Source: an uncultured Lachnospiraceae bacterium
GTDB lineage: Bacteria > Bacillota > Clostridia > Lachnospirales > Lachnospiraceae
Assembly: GCA_947625775.1 (NCBI GenBank)
Contig: CANQPM010000013.1
Location: 46,144 to 110,143 of the forward strand
Direction of reading: 5' to 3'
Length of the DNA: 64,000 nucleotides
Every line of letters starts with the position of its first letter. Within the stretch, counting starts at the first letter, position 1. Below the pieces are notes generated by a model, which saw nothing but the letters and a program-made list of their open reading frames with translations, searched no databases and had not been told where the DNA came from. The translations under genes and the position numbers were made by a program. Of the stretch, positions 43,041 through 51,473 are shown piece after piece.

Positions 43041-43934
43041 TTAACCTATAATTTCCGTTATTTTCTTTGTAAGGGCTTCCTTGTCTACTGGCTTTAGCAG
43101 ATACCCCTGCGGTTTGAGGGCAAGCGCCTTCTGGATTTTTTCGACGTCGTTTATGCAGGTGAGGAAGATTACGGGGATATTTGCAAGCTCTGGAAATTCC
43201 CTTATTTTTGCGAGCAGATCAGGACCGTTTATGCCTGGCATTTCGTAGTCGAGCAGGATAAGGCTTACTTTTTTGCCCATCAGATAGCGCATTGCGACTT
43301 TGCCGTTTATTGCGGTGGCTATTTCGTACTTGTCGTCAAGGAAGGCTTTGATGGTTCTGTGCACTATGGTTGAGTCGTCTACGACGAGTATTCTGCGCAT
43401 GCCGATTTCGGGCTCGAGCGTGAGTTTTGCAGGAGCGGCGGGAACGGCTGGACCTAAGCCGAGGTCAGCCATTTCGGCGTTTATCTGCGCGAGCATATCG
43501 AAGGTGTTGTCTCCTGCGAGAATGTCGGCTGTCGATGCGCCTATGGAGCTGCCGCCGAAGGAGAGGTCATCTGTGATAAAGTCGATGATGCTCTTTTTGA
43601 TTGAAGCTGTTGAAGCGGGCAGGCGCAGGACAAACTTGCTTTTGCCTGCCGAGGTGCGCTCGATGTCGGAGTAGTCGCCTATGCCTGAGACTATAATGTA
43701 TGGTATTTCTTTTTTGGTCAGGTCGTCGCGGAAGTTTGAAACTGACGTGACTTCCGTGCGCGCCTCGTCTTTGGGACAATATACTACGGCTGTGGCTTGG
43801 AAATAGTTTAGGTGTCCTGTAAGGTCTTCGTAGTTTGATGATGAGCAGAGACATTCAAAGGTGTCGCTCATTTGGGAAAAGAAGGATGATATTAGTTCTT
43901 TGTTGTTTCCTGTGAGTAGAAGTTTGTATTTCAT
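43041..43934 (-). CDS. Response regulator with two receiver-like domains
   Basis: This 297-residue protein has an N-terminal domain with receiver-like fold but no acidic triad (MKYKLLLTGNNKELISSFF, then TAVVYCPKDEA), and an intact C-terminal receiver from about residue 178 (RILVVDDSTIVHRTI, SLILLDYEMPGINGPDLL, VIFLT, LLKPVDKE). There is no output domain, so it works by protein contact, perhaps as a phosphate relay from the hybrid kinase 6 bp downstream. AAAGGGG precedes the ATG. Confidence 0.9.
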   Translation of the reverse strand: MKYKLLLTGNNKELISSFFSQMSDTFECLCSSSNYEDLTGHLNYFQATAVVYCPKDEARTEVTSVSNFRDDLTKKEIPYIIVSGIGDYSDIERTSAGKSKFVLRLPASTASIKKSIIDFITDDLSFGGSSIGASTADILAGDNTFDMLAQINAEMADLGLGPAVPAAPAKLTLEPEIGMRRILVVDDSTIVHRTIKAFLDDKYEIATAINGKVAMRYLMGKKVSLILLDYEMPGINGPDLLAKIREFPELANIPVIFLTCINDVEKIQKALALKPQGYLLKPVDKEALTKKITEIIG

Positions 43935-44350
43935 AAAAGATACCCCTTTTTAAACAGAATAGTTTGAATTATGTGAATATGGGAATATTATAGCATACTT
44001 TTTTGGGGGAATAAATAGTTATTTTTTTGGGGTGATTGGTAATAGGCACCCGAGCGAGTGCATATACCCCATTCGGACATCGCTTTCGCTCAGTGTGAAG
44101 CGTAGCGATACTAAGTTCAATAGTGCTGCAAAAGGAGCTACGCTTTTGCAGCTTATTTCACTAAGTACCGACGCTTCACAAGGTCCTTATGGGGTATATG
44201 CACTCGCTCGGGCTTAGGTTGTTGGTGGAATGTTGGTGTGGTAAATGTTGTTACTGGTAAGTTGAGAGGATAAGTTGAGAGGCTCACAAAAAAAGTGTAG
44301 TCATTGTGGGGAAATGGTGGTAAAATAGGTTGAGGAAGGGGAGCGGGGAG
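43935..44350. other. Intergenic region between divergent genes
   Basis: This 416-bp gap separates the leftward response regulator from the rightward TM1266-like gene. Its main content is a 164-bp palindromic element, described separately. The remaining GT-rich right part shows no consensus promoter that I trust. Confidence 0.6.
44049..44212. repeat. 164-bp triple-nested palindromic element (MITE-like)
   Basis: Perfect 24-bp terminal inverted repeats at 44049-44072 and 44189-44212 (outer end CCCGAGCGAGTGCATATACC) enclose a 10-bp pair, TGTGAAGCGT at 44094-44103 with ACGCTTCACA at 44171-44180. These enclose a hairpin, GCTGCAAAAG at 44125-44134 with CTTTTGCAGC at 44143-44152, extended by TAGTG/CACTA. 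The full length can fold on itself. No target-site duplication was found. It may be a miniature transposable element or a structured RNA; an invertible switch is less likely because of the inner stems. Confidence 0.8.
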
Positions 44351-44602
44351 ATGGAGACACGGATTGCTTTGATTGGGATAATTGTTGAGGATAAGGGTGC
44401 GGTGATGGAGCTTAACAATTATTTGCATGAGTATGGAGATTTTATAATAGGCAGGATGGGTATTCCGTATAGGGATAAGGGGCTTAATATAATAAGCGTG
44501 GCGATTGATGCGCCGCTTGACACGATAAATGCGCTTTCGGGGAAAATCGGGCGGCTTGAGGGGATAACGGCGAAGACTATTTATGCGGGCGTGAAAAAAT
44601 AG
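44351..44602 (+). CDS. TM1266-family iron-only hydrogenase system regulator
   Basis: This 83-residue protein matches the TM1266/NikR-C-like family: ETRIALIGIIVED, LNNYLHEYGDFIIGRMGIPY and KGLNIISVAIDAP are characteristic. It forms an ACT-like ferredoxin fold. The family is named for its constant linkage to [FeFe]-hydrogenase genes, and here it is followed by hydE, hydG and hydF. GGGGAG before ATG 44351 fixes the start. Confidence 0.9.
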   Translation: METRIALIGIIVEDKGAVMELNNYLHEYGDFIIGRMGIPYRDKGLNIISVAIDAPLDTINALSGKIGRLEGITAKTIYAGVKK

Positions 44603-44684
44603 TTGTTGGGTTATGTTTAGGCATTAAAGTAGTCGCGGCTGTTGTGTGAAATAGGCGGATATATTGGAAGCGGGGCGTTTTTTG

Positions 44685-45743
44685 GTGAGTGTGCGGGGCA
44701 TAGAGGAAATAATAGAAAGGCTTGAGCGGAGCGGGGAGCTTGATTTTGACGGTTTTAAGATGCTTATGGAGGCTGACGAAAGCGGCAGGGAGCGGCTTCG
44801 CGCGGCGGCGAGGGCGTGCGCTGACGGGGTTTATGGCAGGGCGGTTTATATACGCGGGCTTATTGAGTTTACTAATTACTGCAGGAATGACTGTCTGTAC
44901 TGCGGCATACGCAGGAGCAACCAAAATGCTGACAGATACAGGCTTACGCAGGAGCAGATAATGAGCTGTTGCGAGCAGGGGTATGGGCTTGGGTTTAGGA
45001 CTTTTGTGCTGCAGGGCGGAGAGGACGCTTATTTTACTGATGAGCGCGTGTGTGATATTGTTTCAAAGATAAAGGAGGCTTATCCTGACTGTGCTGTGAC
45101 GCTTTCCATTGGGGAGAAAAGCCGTGAGAGTTATCAGGCGTTTTTTGACGCGGGAGCGGACAGGTATCTTCTGCGTCATGAAACGGCGAATGAGGAGCAT
45201 TATGGGAGGCTTCACCCGCCTGAGCTTAGCTGCGCGGACAGGAAAAGGTGTCTTTGGGATTTGAAGGAGATTGGGTATCAGGTCGGGTGCGGCTTTATGG
45301 TCGGCTCGCCGTTTCAGACGCTTGAAAATCTTTATGAGGATTTGCTTTTCATAAAGGAGCTGGAGCCGCATATGGTGGGGATTGGACCGTTTATACCGCA
45401 GAAGGATACGCCGTTTGGAAATATGGCGGCAGGAACGCTTGATATGACGCTTAAGCTGCTTAGCATTATACGGTTGATGAATCCGAAAGCGCTTCTGCCT
45501 GCGACAACTGCGCTTGGCACGATAGCCCCCGACGGGCGCGAGCTTGGCATACTGAGCGGTGCGAACGTGGTGATGCCTAATCTTTCCCCTGTGAATGTGC
45601 GAAACAAGTACGCGCTCTACGACAACAAAATCTGTACGAGCGATGAGGCGGCGGAATGTAAGGGCTGCCTGTCGAGGCGTATGGAGAGAATAGGTTATAA
45701 TGTTGTGACCGCCAGAGGCGATTACATAGATAAACAAAGCTAA
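44685..45743 (+). CDS. hydE: [FeFe]-hydrogenase maturation radical SAM protein HydE
   Basis: This 352-residue radical SAM enzyme helps build the H-cluster 2Fe subcluster. The cluster-binding motif is in FTNYCRNDCLYCGIR (CxxxCxxC). LQGGEDAYFTDE, RHETANEEHYGRLHP and GFMVGSPFQT are typical of the BioB/HydE group. The start is uncertain: GTG 44685 with GGGGCG 7 bases upstream is preferred, but TTG 44664 would add 7 residues. The gene is second in the hyd operon. Confidence 0.93.
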   Translation: MSVRGIEEIIERLERSGELDFDGFKMLMEADESGRERLRAAARACADGVYGRAVYIRGLIEFTNYCRNDCLYCGIRRSNQNADRYRLTQEQIMSCCEQGYGLGFRTFVLQGGEDAYFTDERVCDIVSKIKEAYPDCAVTLSIGEKSRESYQAFFDAGADRYLLRHETANEEHYGRLHPPELSCADRKRCLWDLKEIGYQVGCGFMVGSPFQTLENLYEDLLFIKELEPHMVGIGPFIPQKDTPFGNMAAGTLDMTLKLLSIIRLMNPKALLPATTALGTIAPDGRELGILSGANVVMPNLSPVNVRNKYALYDNKICTSDEAAECKGCLSRRMERIGYNVVTARGDYIDKQS

Positions 45744-45785
45744 TCGGAAAGATTAAAATCTGACCGAAAAGAAAGGAAGATAAAA

Positions 45786-47207
45786 ATGTACAATGCAAAA
45801 TCTTTAAAGGCGGAGGAGTTTATTTCTGATGAGGAGATAAAAGAAACTCTTGCCTATGCGGACGCAAACCGCGAAAATTTTGAGCTGATTGACAGCATCA
45901 TTGAGAAAGCTAGGGAAAAAAAGGGGCTTAGCCACAGGGAGGCATCGGTGCTGCTTGCCTGTGAGGATGAGGAAAAAATAAAGCAGATTTATGAGCTTGC
46001 TGAGCAGATAAAAAAGGATTACTACGGCAACAGGATCGTGCTCTTTGCGCCGCTTTATCTGTCAAATTACTGCGTAAATGGCTGTGTGTACTGTCCGTAC
46101 CACATGAAAAACAAGCATATTGCGCGCAAAAAGCTTACGCAGGAGGATATTGTGCGTGAGGTCACGGCGCTGCAGGATATGGGGCATAAGCGCCTTGCGA
46201 TTGAGGCGGGCGAGGATTCGGTAAACAATCCTATAGAATATATTTTAGAGAGCATAAAGACTATTTACAGCATAAAGCATAAAAACGGCGCAATCAGGCG
46301 CGTAAATGTAAATATCGCGGCGACTACTGTGGAAAACTACAGAAAGCTTAAGGATGCTGGTATCGGTACGTACATACTTTTTCAGGAAACTTATCACAAG
46401 GAGAGCTATGAAAAGCTTCATCCTACAGGACCAAAGCATGACTATGCCTACCACACGGAGGCGATGGACAGGGCGATGGAGGGCGGCATAGATGACGTGG
46501 GGCTTGGCGTGCTTTTCGGACTGGAAATGTACCGCTATGAGTTTGCGGGGCTTTTGATGCATGCGGAGCATTTAGAGGCTGTGCATGGGGTAGGTCCGCA
46601 CACGATAAGCGTGCCTAGGGTTAAGCATGCTGACGACATAGATCCCGCCGCTTTTGACAACGGCATAAGCGATGACATATTTGCGAAAATTTGCGCGCTT
46701 ATACGAATTAGCGTGCCTTATACGGGTATGATTATTTCCACGAGGGAAAGTCAGACTGTGAGGGAGCGTGTGCTGCCGCTCGGAGTGTCGCAGATAAGCG
46801 GCGCGTCAAGGACAAGCGTGGGCGGTTATGCCGAGCCTGAAACGCCTGATGAGGTCACGAGCGCGCAGTTTGACGTGAGCGACAACCGCACGCTTGACGA
46901 GGTAGTGAACTGGCTGATGAAGCTTGGATATATCCCCAGCTTTTGCACCGCCTGCTACCGCGAAGGCAGGACGGGCGACCGTTTTATGGCACTGTGTAAA
47001 AATATGCAGATTTTAAACTGTTGCCACCCTAACGCGCTTATGACGCTGAAGGAGTATCTGGAGGACTACGCAAGCGAGGAGACGAGGAGAATAGGTATGG
47101 CGCTGATTGACAGGGAGCTTGAAAATATCCCTAATCCGAAAGTAAAACAGAAGGCGTATGAGTGCATACATGATATAGAAGGCGGACAGAGGGATTTTAG
47201 GTTTTAA
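45786..47207 (+). CDS. hydG: [FeFe]-hydrogenase maturation tyrosine lyase HydG
   Basis: This 473-residue radical SAM enzyme splits tyrosine to give the CO and CN ligands of the H-cluster. The N-terminal motif NYCVNGCVYCPYH binds the SAM cluster. The C-terminal CTACYREGRTGDRFM, with its CxxC, binds the auxiliary cluster that carries the Fe(CO)(CN) unit. The rest, including GVGPHTISVPR, matches HydG. It starts 42 bp after hydE and ends 14 bp before hydF. Confidence 0.96.
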   Translation: MYNAKSLKAEEFISDEEIKETLAYADANRENFELIDSIIEKAREKKGLSHREASVLLACEDEEKIKQIYELAEQIKKDYYGNRIVLFAPLYLSNYCVNGCVYCPYHMKNKHIARKKLTQEDIVREVTALQDMGHKRLAIEAGEDSVNNPIEYILESIKTIYSIKHKNGAIRRVNVNIAATTVENYRKLKDAGIGTYILFQETYHKESYEKLHPTGPKHDYAYHTEAMDRAMEGGIDDVGLGVLFGLEMYRYEFAGLLMHAEHLEAVHGVGPHTISVPRVKHADDIDPAAFDNGISDDIFAKICALIRISVPYTGMIISTRESQTVRERVLPLGVSQISGASRTSVGGYAEPETPDEVTSAQFDVSDNRTLDEVVNWLMKLGYIPSFCTACYREGRTGDRFMALCKNMQILNCCHPNALMTLKEYLEDYASEETRRIGMALIDRELENIPNPKVKQKAYECIHDIEGGQRDFRF

Positions 47208-47221
47208 GAGAGGAAAAAGCA

Positions 47222-48418
47222 ATGTCAACATTAAACGAAACGCCGAGCGCGAACCGTCTGCATATAGGGATATTCGGGCGCGCAAACAGCGGAAAGTCTT
47301 CTTTTATAAATGCTTTCACAAGGCAGCAGGTGTCGATTGTGGCTGATGTGGCGGGGACTACTACGGACCCCGTCTACAAGCCTATGGAGATAAACCCGCT
47401 TGGCGCGTGCGTGATTATAGATACAGCGGGATTTGACGACAGCAGCAGCTTAGGTCAGAGCCGCGTGGAAAAAACAAGGCTTGCGGCGGAGAAAACTGAC
47501 ATTGCTGTCATAATTTTTGACAGCGAGGATATGGGCGAGGAGCTTGAATGGGTTAGTTTTTTCAAGAAAAAAAAGACGCCTGTGCTGCCGCTTGTGAGCA
47601 AGGCGGACAAGAGAGAAAATACAAGTGGGCTTTTGGAAAAGATACACGAGGAAACGGGGCTGTCTGCCTTTGCGGTAAGCGCAGCTACGGGAGAAGGAAT
47701 AGGACAGGTAAAGGAGGAGCTTGCAAGGCTTGTGCCGGAGGATTTTGACGCCAGACAGATTACGGGGCAGCTTGTGGGCAGCGGCGATGTCGTACTGCTT
47801 GTAATGCCGCAGGACATTCAGGCGCCCAAGGGCAGGCTGATACTTCCGCAGGTGCAGACTATACGCGAGCTGCTTGACAAAAAGTGTCTTGTCATGAGCG
47901 TCACGACAGACAAGCTTGACGAGGGGCTTGCGGCGCTCAAAAATCCGCCAAAGCTTATTATAACCGATTCACAGGTCTTCGGATATGTATATGAGCATAA
48001 ACCACGCGAGAGTATGCTCACGTCGTTTTCCGTGCTTATGGCGGCTTACAAGGGTGATTTGCCGTATTACATAGAGGGCGCAAAAGCTATCGACAGGCTG
48101 AATGAAAAGTCAAGGGTGCTTATCGCGGAGTGCTGCACGCATGTGCCGCTGGCAGAGGACATAGGGCGCGTCAAGCTGCCGAGAATGTTAAGGAAGCGCT
48201 TCGGCGAGGGGCTTACGGCTGACGTAAAAAGCGGCACGGATTTTCCTGAAGACCTTTCACAGTATGATTTGATTATCCAGTGCGGGGCGTGCATGTTCAA
48301 CAGGAGGTATGTGCTTTCGCGCATAGACAGGGCAAAGTCGCAGGGCGTGCCGATGACTAACTACGGCATCGCCATAGCGCATCTGACAGGAATACTTGAC
48401 AGGATATCATTGCCATAG
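47222..48418 (+). CDS. hydF: [FeFe]-hydrogenase maturation GTPase HydF
   Basis: This 398-residue scaffold protein receives the 2Fe subcluster and delivers it to apo-hydrogenase. The GTPase domain has GRANSGKSSFINAF, DTAGFDD and SKAD. The dimerisation part follows, and the C-terminal iron-sulfur site has CTHVPLAED and IIQCGACMFNRRY, the three conserved cysteines. Its end is followed by a 270-bp gap, so it closes the hyd operon. No hydrogenase structural gene is present in the window. Confidence 0.96.
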   Translation: MSTLNETPSANRLHIGIFGRANSGKSSFINAFTRQQVSIVADVAGTTTDPVYKPMEINPLGACVIIDTAGFDDSSSLGQSRVEKTRLAAEKTDIAVIIFDSEDMGEELEWVSFFKKKKTPVLPLVSKADKRENTSGLLEKIHEETGLSAFAVSAATGEGIGQVKEELARLVPEDFDARQITGQLVGSGDVVLLVMPQDIQAPKGRLILPQVQTIRELLDKKCLVMSVTTDKLDEGLAALKNPPKLIITDSQVFGYVYEHKPRESMLTSFSVLMAAYKGDLPYYIEGAKAIDRLNEKSRVLIAECCTHVPLAEDIGRVKLPRMLRKRFGEGLTADVKSGTDFPEDLSQYDLIIQCGACMFNRRYVLSRIDRAKSQGVPMTNYGIAIAHLTGILDRISLP

Positions 48419-48560
48419 TGATGGGACAGGGCTGGCGCAGACGGCAAATGAGCTTTGCGGAGTATTGAAGCTGCGGACTTGAAATGAAATAGGTAATTGG
48501 AAAGCGTGTTTTAAGCTGTCCGAATTTATGTGAAATGATTGTCCTGCTTCAAAAAAACTA

Positions 48561-48594
48561 TTGACAAATTCCGCCAAATGAGTAATTATATAAA
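48561..48594 (+). promoter_or_regulatory. Promoter of the ATP-grasp cluster
   Basis: TTGACA at 48561-48566 is a perfect -35 box. The -10 region is AT-rich and not unique: TAATTA at 48583 (16-bp spacing) and TATAAA at 48589 are candidates. The transcript would begin just before the hairpin at 48605. Confidence 0.5.
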
Positions 48595-48602
48595 TATAGA
48601 AC

Positions 48603-48637
48603 GAAGGCGTTCTGCGATGAGCAGAGCGCCTTTTTTG
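48603..48637 (+). terminator. Strong terminator between hydF and the ATP-grasp cluster
   Basis: AGGCGTTCTGC and GCAGAGCGCCT form an 11-bp stem with a single T-G pair and a 5-base loop, followed by six T. It lies downstream of the promoter at 48561 and 53 bp before the first gene of the next cluster. It could end hyd readthrough or control entry into the cluster. Confidence 0.85.
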
Positions 48638-48689
48638 TGTTGTGGAGCAAAATAAAAATCAAAGTATTAAAAGAAAGGCGCGTGATTTT

Positions 48690-50009
48690 ATGGTAGACCT
48701 CGACCTTATGGAGAACACTGAGAGCATTAACAGGCTGCTGGCACGTTACGGCGTGAAGTTCGGCATTTACAAAAACAATGAGTTTAAGGAGCAGCTTTTC
48801 CCCTTTGACGCTATCCCGAGGGTGATACAAAAAGATGAATTTTCATATCTTGAAAGGGGCTTAAAGCAGCGTGTGACGGCGCTTAATATGTTCCTTGACG
48901 ACATCTATCACGACAAAAAAATCGTAAAGGACAAGGTTATACCCGAGGATTTTATTTTCGCGTCAAGCGGATATATGCCCGAATGTGAGAATGTCACGCC
49001 TGTAAAGAAGATATATTCACACATTTCAGGCATTGATTTGGTTAAGGGCAAGGACGAAAGCTGGTACATACTGGAAGATAACCTGCGCGTGCCGTCGGGG
49101 GCGTCGTACCCTATGATAGCGCGCGAGCTTTGCCGCAGGAGCAGCCCGAGGACGTTTATGGAAAATCAGCTTGAAGACAACAGGAATTACGCGAAGCTGC
49201 TTAGAAAGACGCTTGACAACGTGAATGTGGGCGGACACACGGTAATACTCACGCCTGGGAGATACAATGCCGCGTACTTTGAACACTCATACCTTGCCGA
49301 AAAGACAGGGGCGCACCTTGTAAACGGCAGCGAGCTTACGGTGGAGGACGACAAGCTTTACTATGTTGACTACAGGGGGCAGAAAGAGCGTGTTGGCGCG
49401 GTTTACAGGAGGATTTCTGACGAGTACCTTGATCCTATGAATTTCAATCCCGAATCCGTGATAGGCATACCGCATATTTTTGACGTGTATAGGAAGGGAA
49501 ACGTGGCGCTTTTGAATGCGCCTGGAAACGGCATAGCCGACGACAAGGGCATATATTACTTTGTGCCTAAGATGATTAAATATTATCTTGGCGAGGAGGC
49601 TATTTTGCAGAATGCGCCGACATATCTGCCGTTTTATGACGAGGATATGAAATATGTGCTTGAAAACTTTGACAGGCTTGTGCTCAAAGATGTCGCGGAG
49701 GCTGGCGGGTACGGCGTGGTGTTTGGCAGCAGCATGACGCGTGAACAGAAGGAAAGCTTTATAGGGCTTATGAAGCGCGAGCCGAGGCGCTTTATCGCGC
49801 AGGAGGTAATTGACTTTCAGGATCTTGACATTCAGGAGGGCAGCGGGTGCGTCGCGAGAAAAGCGGATTTGCGCGCGTTTGTGCTTATGGCTGACGAGCC
49901 GTATGTGTGGAAAAGCGGGCTGACAAGATTTTCAAGGAATCCCGATTCATTTATTGTCAATTCATCGCAGGGAGGAGGTTTCAAGGACACATGGGTATTA
50001 TCTCGTTAG
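48690..50009 (+). CDS. Circularly permuted ATP-grasp family protein
   Basis: This 439-residue enzyme belongs to the circularly permuted ATP-grasp group (DUF404/DUF407). Visible features are RLLARYGVKFGIYKNNE, then FPFDAIPRVI, LERGLKQRVTALNMFLDDIYHD, LEDNLRVPSGASY (with metal-binding residues) and the late VLKDVAEAGGYGVVFG and RAFVLM segments. These proteins were predicted by comparative genomics to form peptide or amide bonds together with alpha-E and transglutaminase-like proteins, and their products are mostly unknown. ATG 48690 is chosen over GTG 48642 because AAAGAAAGG lies upstream. It is the first of four overlapping genes. Confidence 0.88.
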   Translation: MVDLDLMENTESINRLLARYGVKFGIYKNNEFKEQLFPFDAIPRVIQKDEFSYLERGLKQRVTALNMFLDDIYHDKKIVKDKVIPEDFIFASSGYMPECENVTPVKKIYSHISGIDLVKGKDESWYILEDNLRVPSGASYPMIARELCRRSSPRTFMENQLEDNRNYAKLLRKTLDNVNVGGHTVILTPGRYNAAYFEHSYLAEKTGAHLVNGSELTVEDDKLYYVDYRGQKERVGAVYRRISDEYLDPMNFNPESVIGIPHIFDVYRKGNVALLNAPGNGIADDKGIYYFVPKMIKYYLGEEAILQNAPTYLPFYDEDMKYVLENFDRLVLKDVAEAGGYGVVFGSSMTREQKESFIGLMKREPRRFIAQEVIDFQDLDIQEGSGCVARKADLRAFVLMADEPYVWKSGLTRFSRNPDSFIVNSSQGGGFKDTWVLSR

Positions 50010-50668
50010 AACAGACAAACAGGCTTTACTGGCTGGGGCGCTACACGGAGCGCGTGTACACCACGATACGGCTTTATTCAAAGTGCTATGATGATATGAT
50101 AGACGACATAGGCGACAATTATGCTGATTTTTGCGCAATGCTGGAAATACCGAATATTTACGCTGATAAAAACGATTTCAACACTCGTTACCCGTTTGAC
50201 GAAAATGATCCGAACTCAATTTACAGCAATCTCATCAGGGCGTATGACAATGCGATAGTGCTGAGGGAGGAGATAGGGAGCGAGACGCTTTCGTATGTGC
50301 AGCTTGCGATTTATGCGATAAATAAGGCGAAGATTTCAAGGGCGCCGCTTTTGGAGCTGCAGAATGTCGAGGACAATCTGCTTGCGTTTTGGGGCATAGC
50401 AGATGATTTTATTGACGATGAGGTAATTCGCAATATCATAAAAGCGGGCAAGCGCATTGAGCGGATTGACCTGTACGCAAGGCTTAAACTGGGACCGAAG
50501 GAGCTGAAAAACGAGCTGAAGCGCATGGAAAAACGCCTGATGCGGAGCAAGATGAGCTATGACGGCGATAGGCTTGAAAGGCTGCGCGCGCTTATTGGAG
50601 CTGAAAATCAGGAGGATTACGATTACCGCGGAATAGTGCAGGAGGTCGAGGGCTTGGTAAATGAGTAG
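49991..50668 (+). CDS. Alpha-E domain protein (DUF403)
   Basis: This 225-residue all-helical protein begins MGIISLEQTNRLYWLGRYTERVYTT, a clear alpha-E signature. NLIRAYDNAIVLREEIG and LLAFWGIADDFIDD follow. Alpha-E proteins are fixed partners of circularly permuted ATP-grasp enzymes, but their biochemical role has not been settled. GGAGGAGG before ATG 49991 sets the start, 19 bp inside the preceding gene, and the end overlaps the next gene by 8 bp. Confidence 0.9.
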   Translation: MGIISLEQTNRLYWLGRYTERVYTTIRLYSKCYDDMIDDIGDNYADFCAMLEIPNIYADKNDFNTRYPFDENDPNSIYSNLIRAYDNAIVLREEIGSETLSYVQLAIYAINKAKISRAPLLELQNVEDNLLAFWGIADDFIDDEVIRNIIKAGKRIERIDLYARLKLGPKELKNELKRMEKRLMRSKMSYDGDRLERLRALIGAENQEDYDYRGIVQEVEGLVNE

Positions 50669-51473
50669 AAGGCTGGATTTTAGTTATCGCATGGAGCTTG
50701 ATTTTTCCATGCCTGCCCAAAACCACCAGTTTACGCTGAGGATAGTGCCGCACAGCGATGAGCGGCAGCGGATAACGGCGTGCGAATTTAGCTTAGAGCC
50801 TGAATGTGAGCTGCACAGGGACACTGACGCATTTGGAAATACATACATATACGGCGAGGCAAAGCAGCAGCATGAGCGCTTTGCCGTCACCGTAAAGGGC
50901 AGCGCGGAAATAGACGCCCAAAAGCATGTCGGAGGAAAATCAGGCAGTGAAATGAGGTTTTCACATTACCGTTTCCAGTCGCAGTACACAAAGCCAGACG
51001 GCAGGCTGCTGGAATATTACAATGAAAACAAGAGATGCGCGGGCGAAAATGCGGCGGCTTATGCAAGGCGGCTTTTGCACGCGATATATAGTGATATGGA
51101 ATACAAGCAAGGCGTAACGGACATTTACACCACGGCAGAGGAGGCGCTGGCAAAGAGGCAGGGTGTGTGTCAGGATTACGCCCATATTATGCTGTCGCTG
51201 TGCAGGATTGCGGATATTCCGAGCAGATATGTTGTCGGAATGATGATGGGCGAGGGGTATTCGCACGCGTGGGTGGAGATTTTTTCAGACGGATTCTGGT
51301 ACGGAATGGATCCGACAAATGACAAGGAGACGGACGATGCCTACATAAAAATATCGCACGGGCGCGACTATAAGGACTGTATCGTAAACCGCGGCGTGTT
51401 TATCGGCGGCGGCGAGCAGACGCAGCACATACAGGTTATAGTGGAGCAGAGTGCGGAAATGAGGGGAAAATGA
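50661..51473 (+). CDS. Transglutaminase-like cysteine protease-fold protein
   Basis: This 270-residue protein has an N-terminal beta-rich domain and a C-terminal transglutaminase core with an intact triad: Cys170 in RQGVCQDYAHIM, His202 in YSHAWVEIF and Asp217 in GMDPTND. The IYSDMEYKQGVTDIYTTAEEAL segment before the Cys is standard for bacterial members. It lacks a signal peptide, so it acts in the cytoplasm, probably as a peptidase or amidase on the product of the ATP-grasp enzyme. It overlaps both neighbours (8 bp and 4 bp). Confidence 0.92.
   Translation: MSRRLDFSYRMELDFSMPAQNHQFTLRIVPHSDERQRITACEFSLEPECELHRDTDAFGNTYIYGEAKQQHERFAVTVKGSAEIDAQKHVGGKSGSEMRFSHYRFQSQYTKPDGRLLEYYNENKRCAGENAAAYARRLLHAIYSDMEYKQGVTDIYTTAEEALAKRQGVCQDYAHIMLSLCRIADIPSRYVVGMMMGEGYSHAWVEIFSDGFWYGMDPTNDKETDDAYIKISHGRDYKDCIVNRGVFIGGGEQTQHIQVIVEQSAEMRGK

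Noticed and set aside
44049..44212. Invertible promoter (phase-variable switch)
   Set aside because: The flanking inverted repeats fit, but the inner part is itself palindromic, no promoter stands out and no invertase gene is near. Kept as a MITE-like or structured element.
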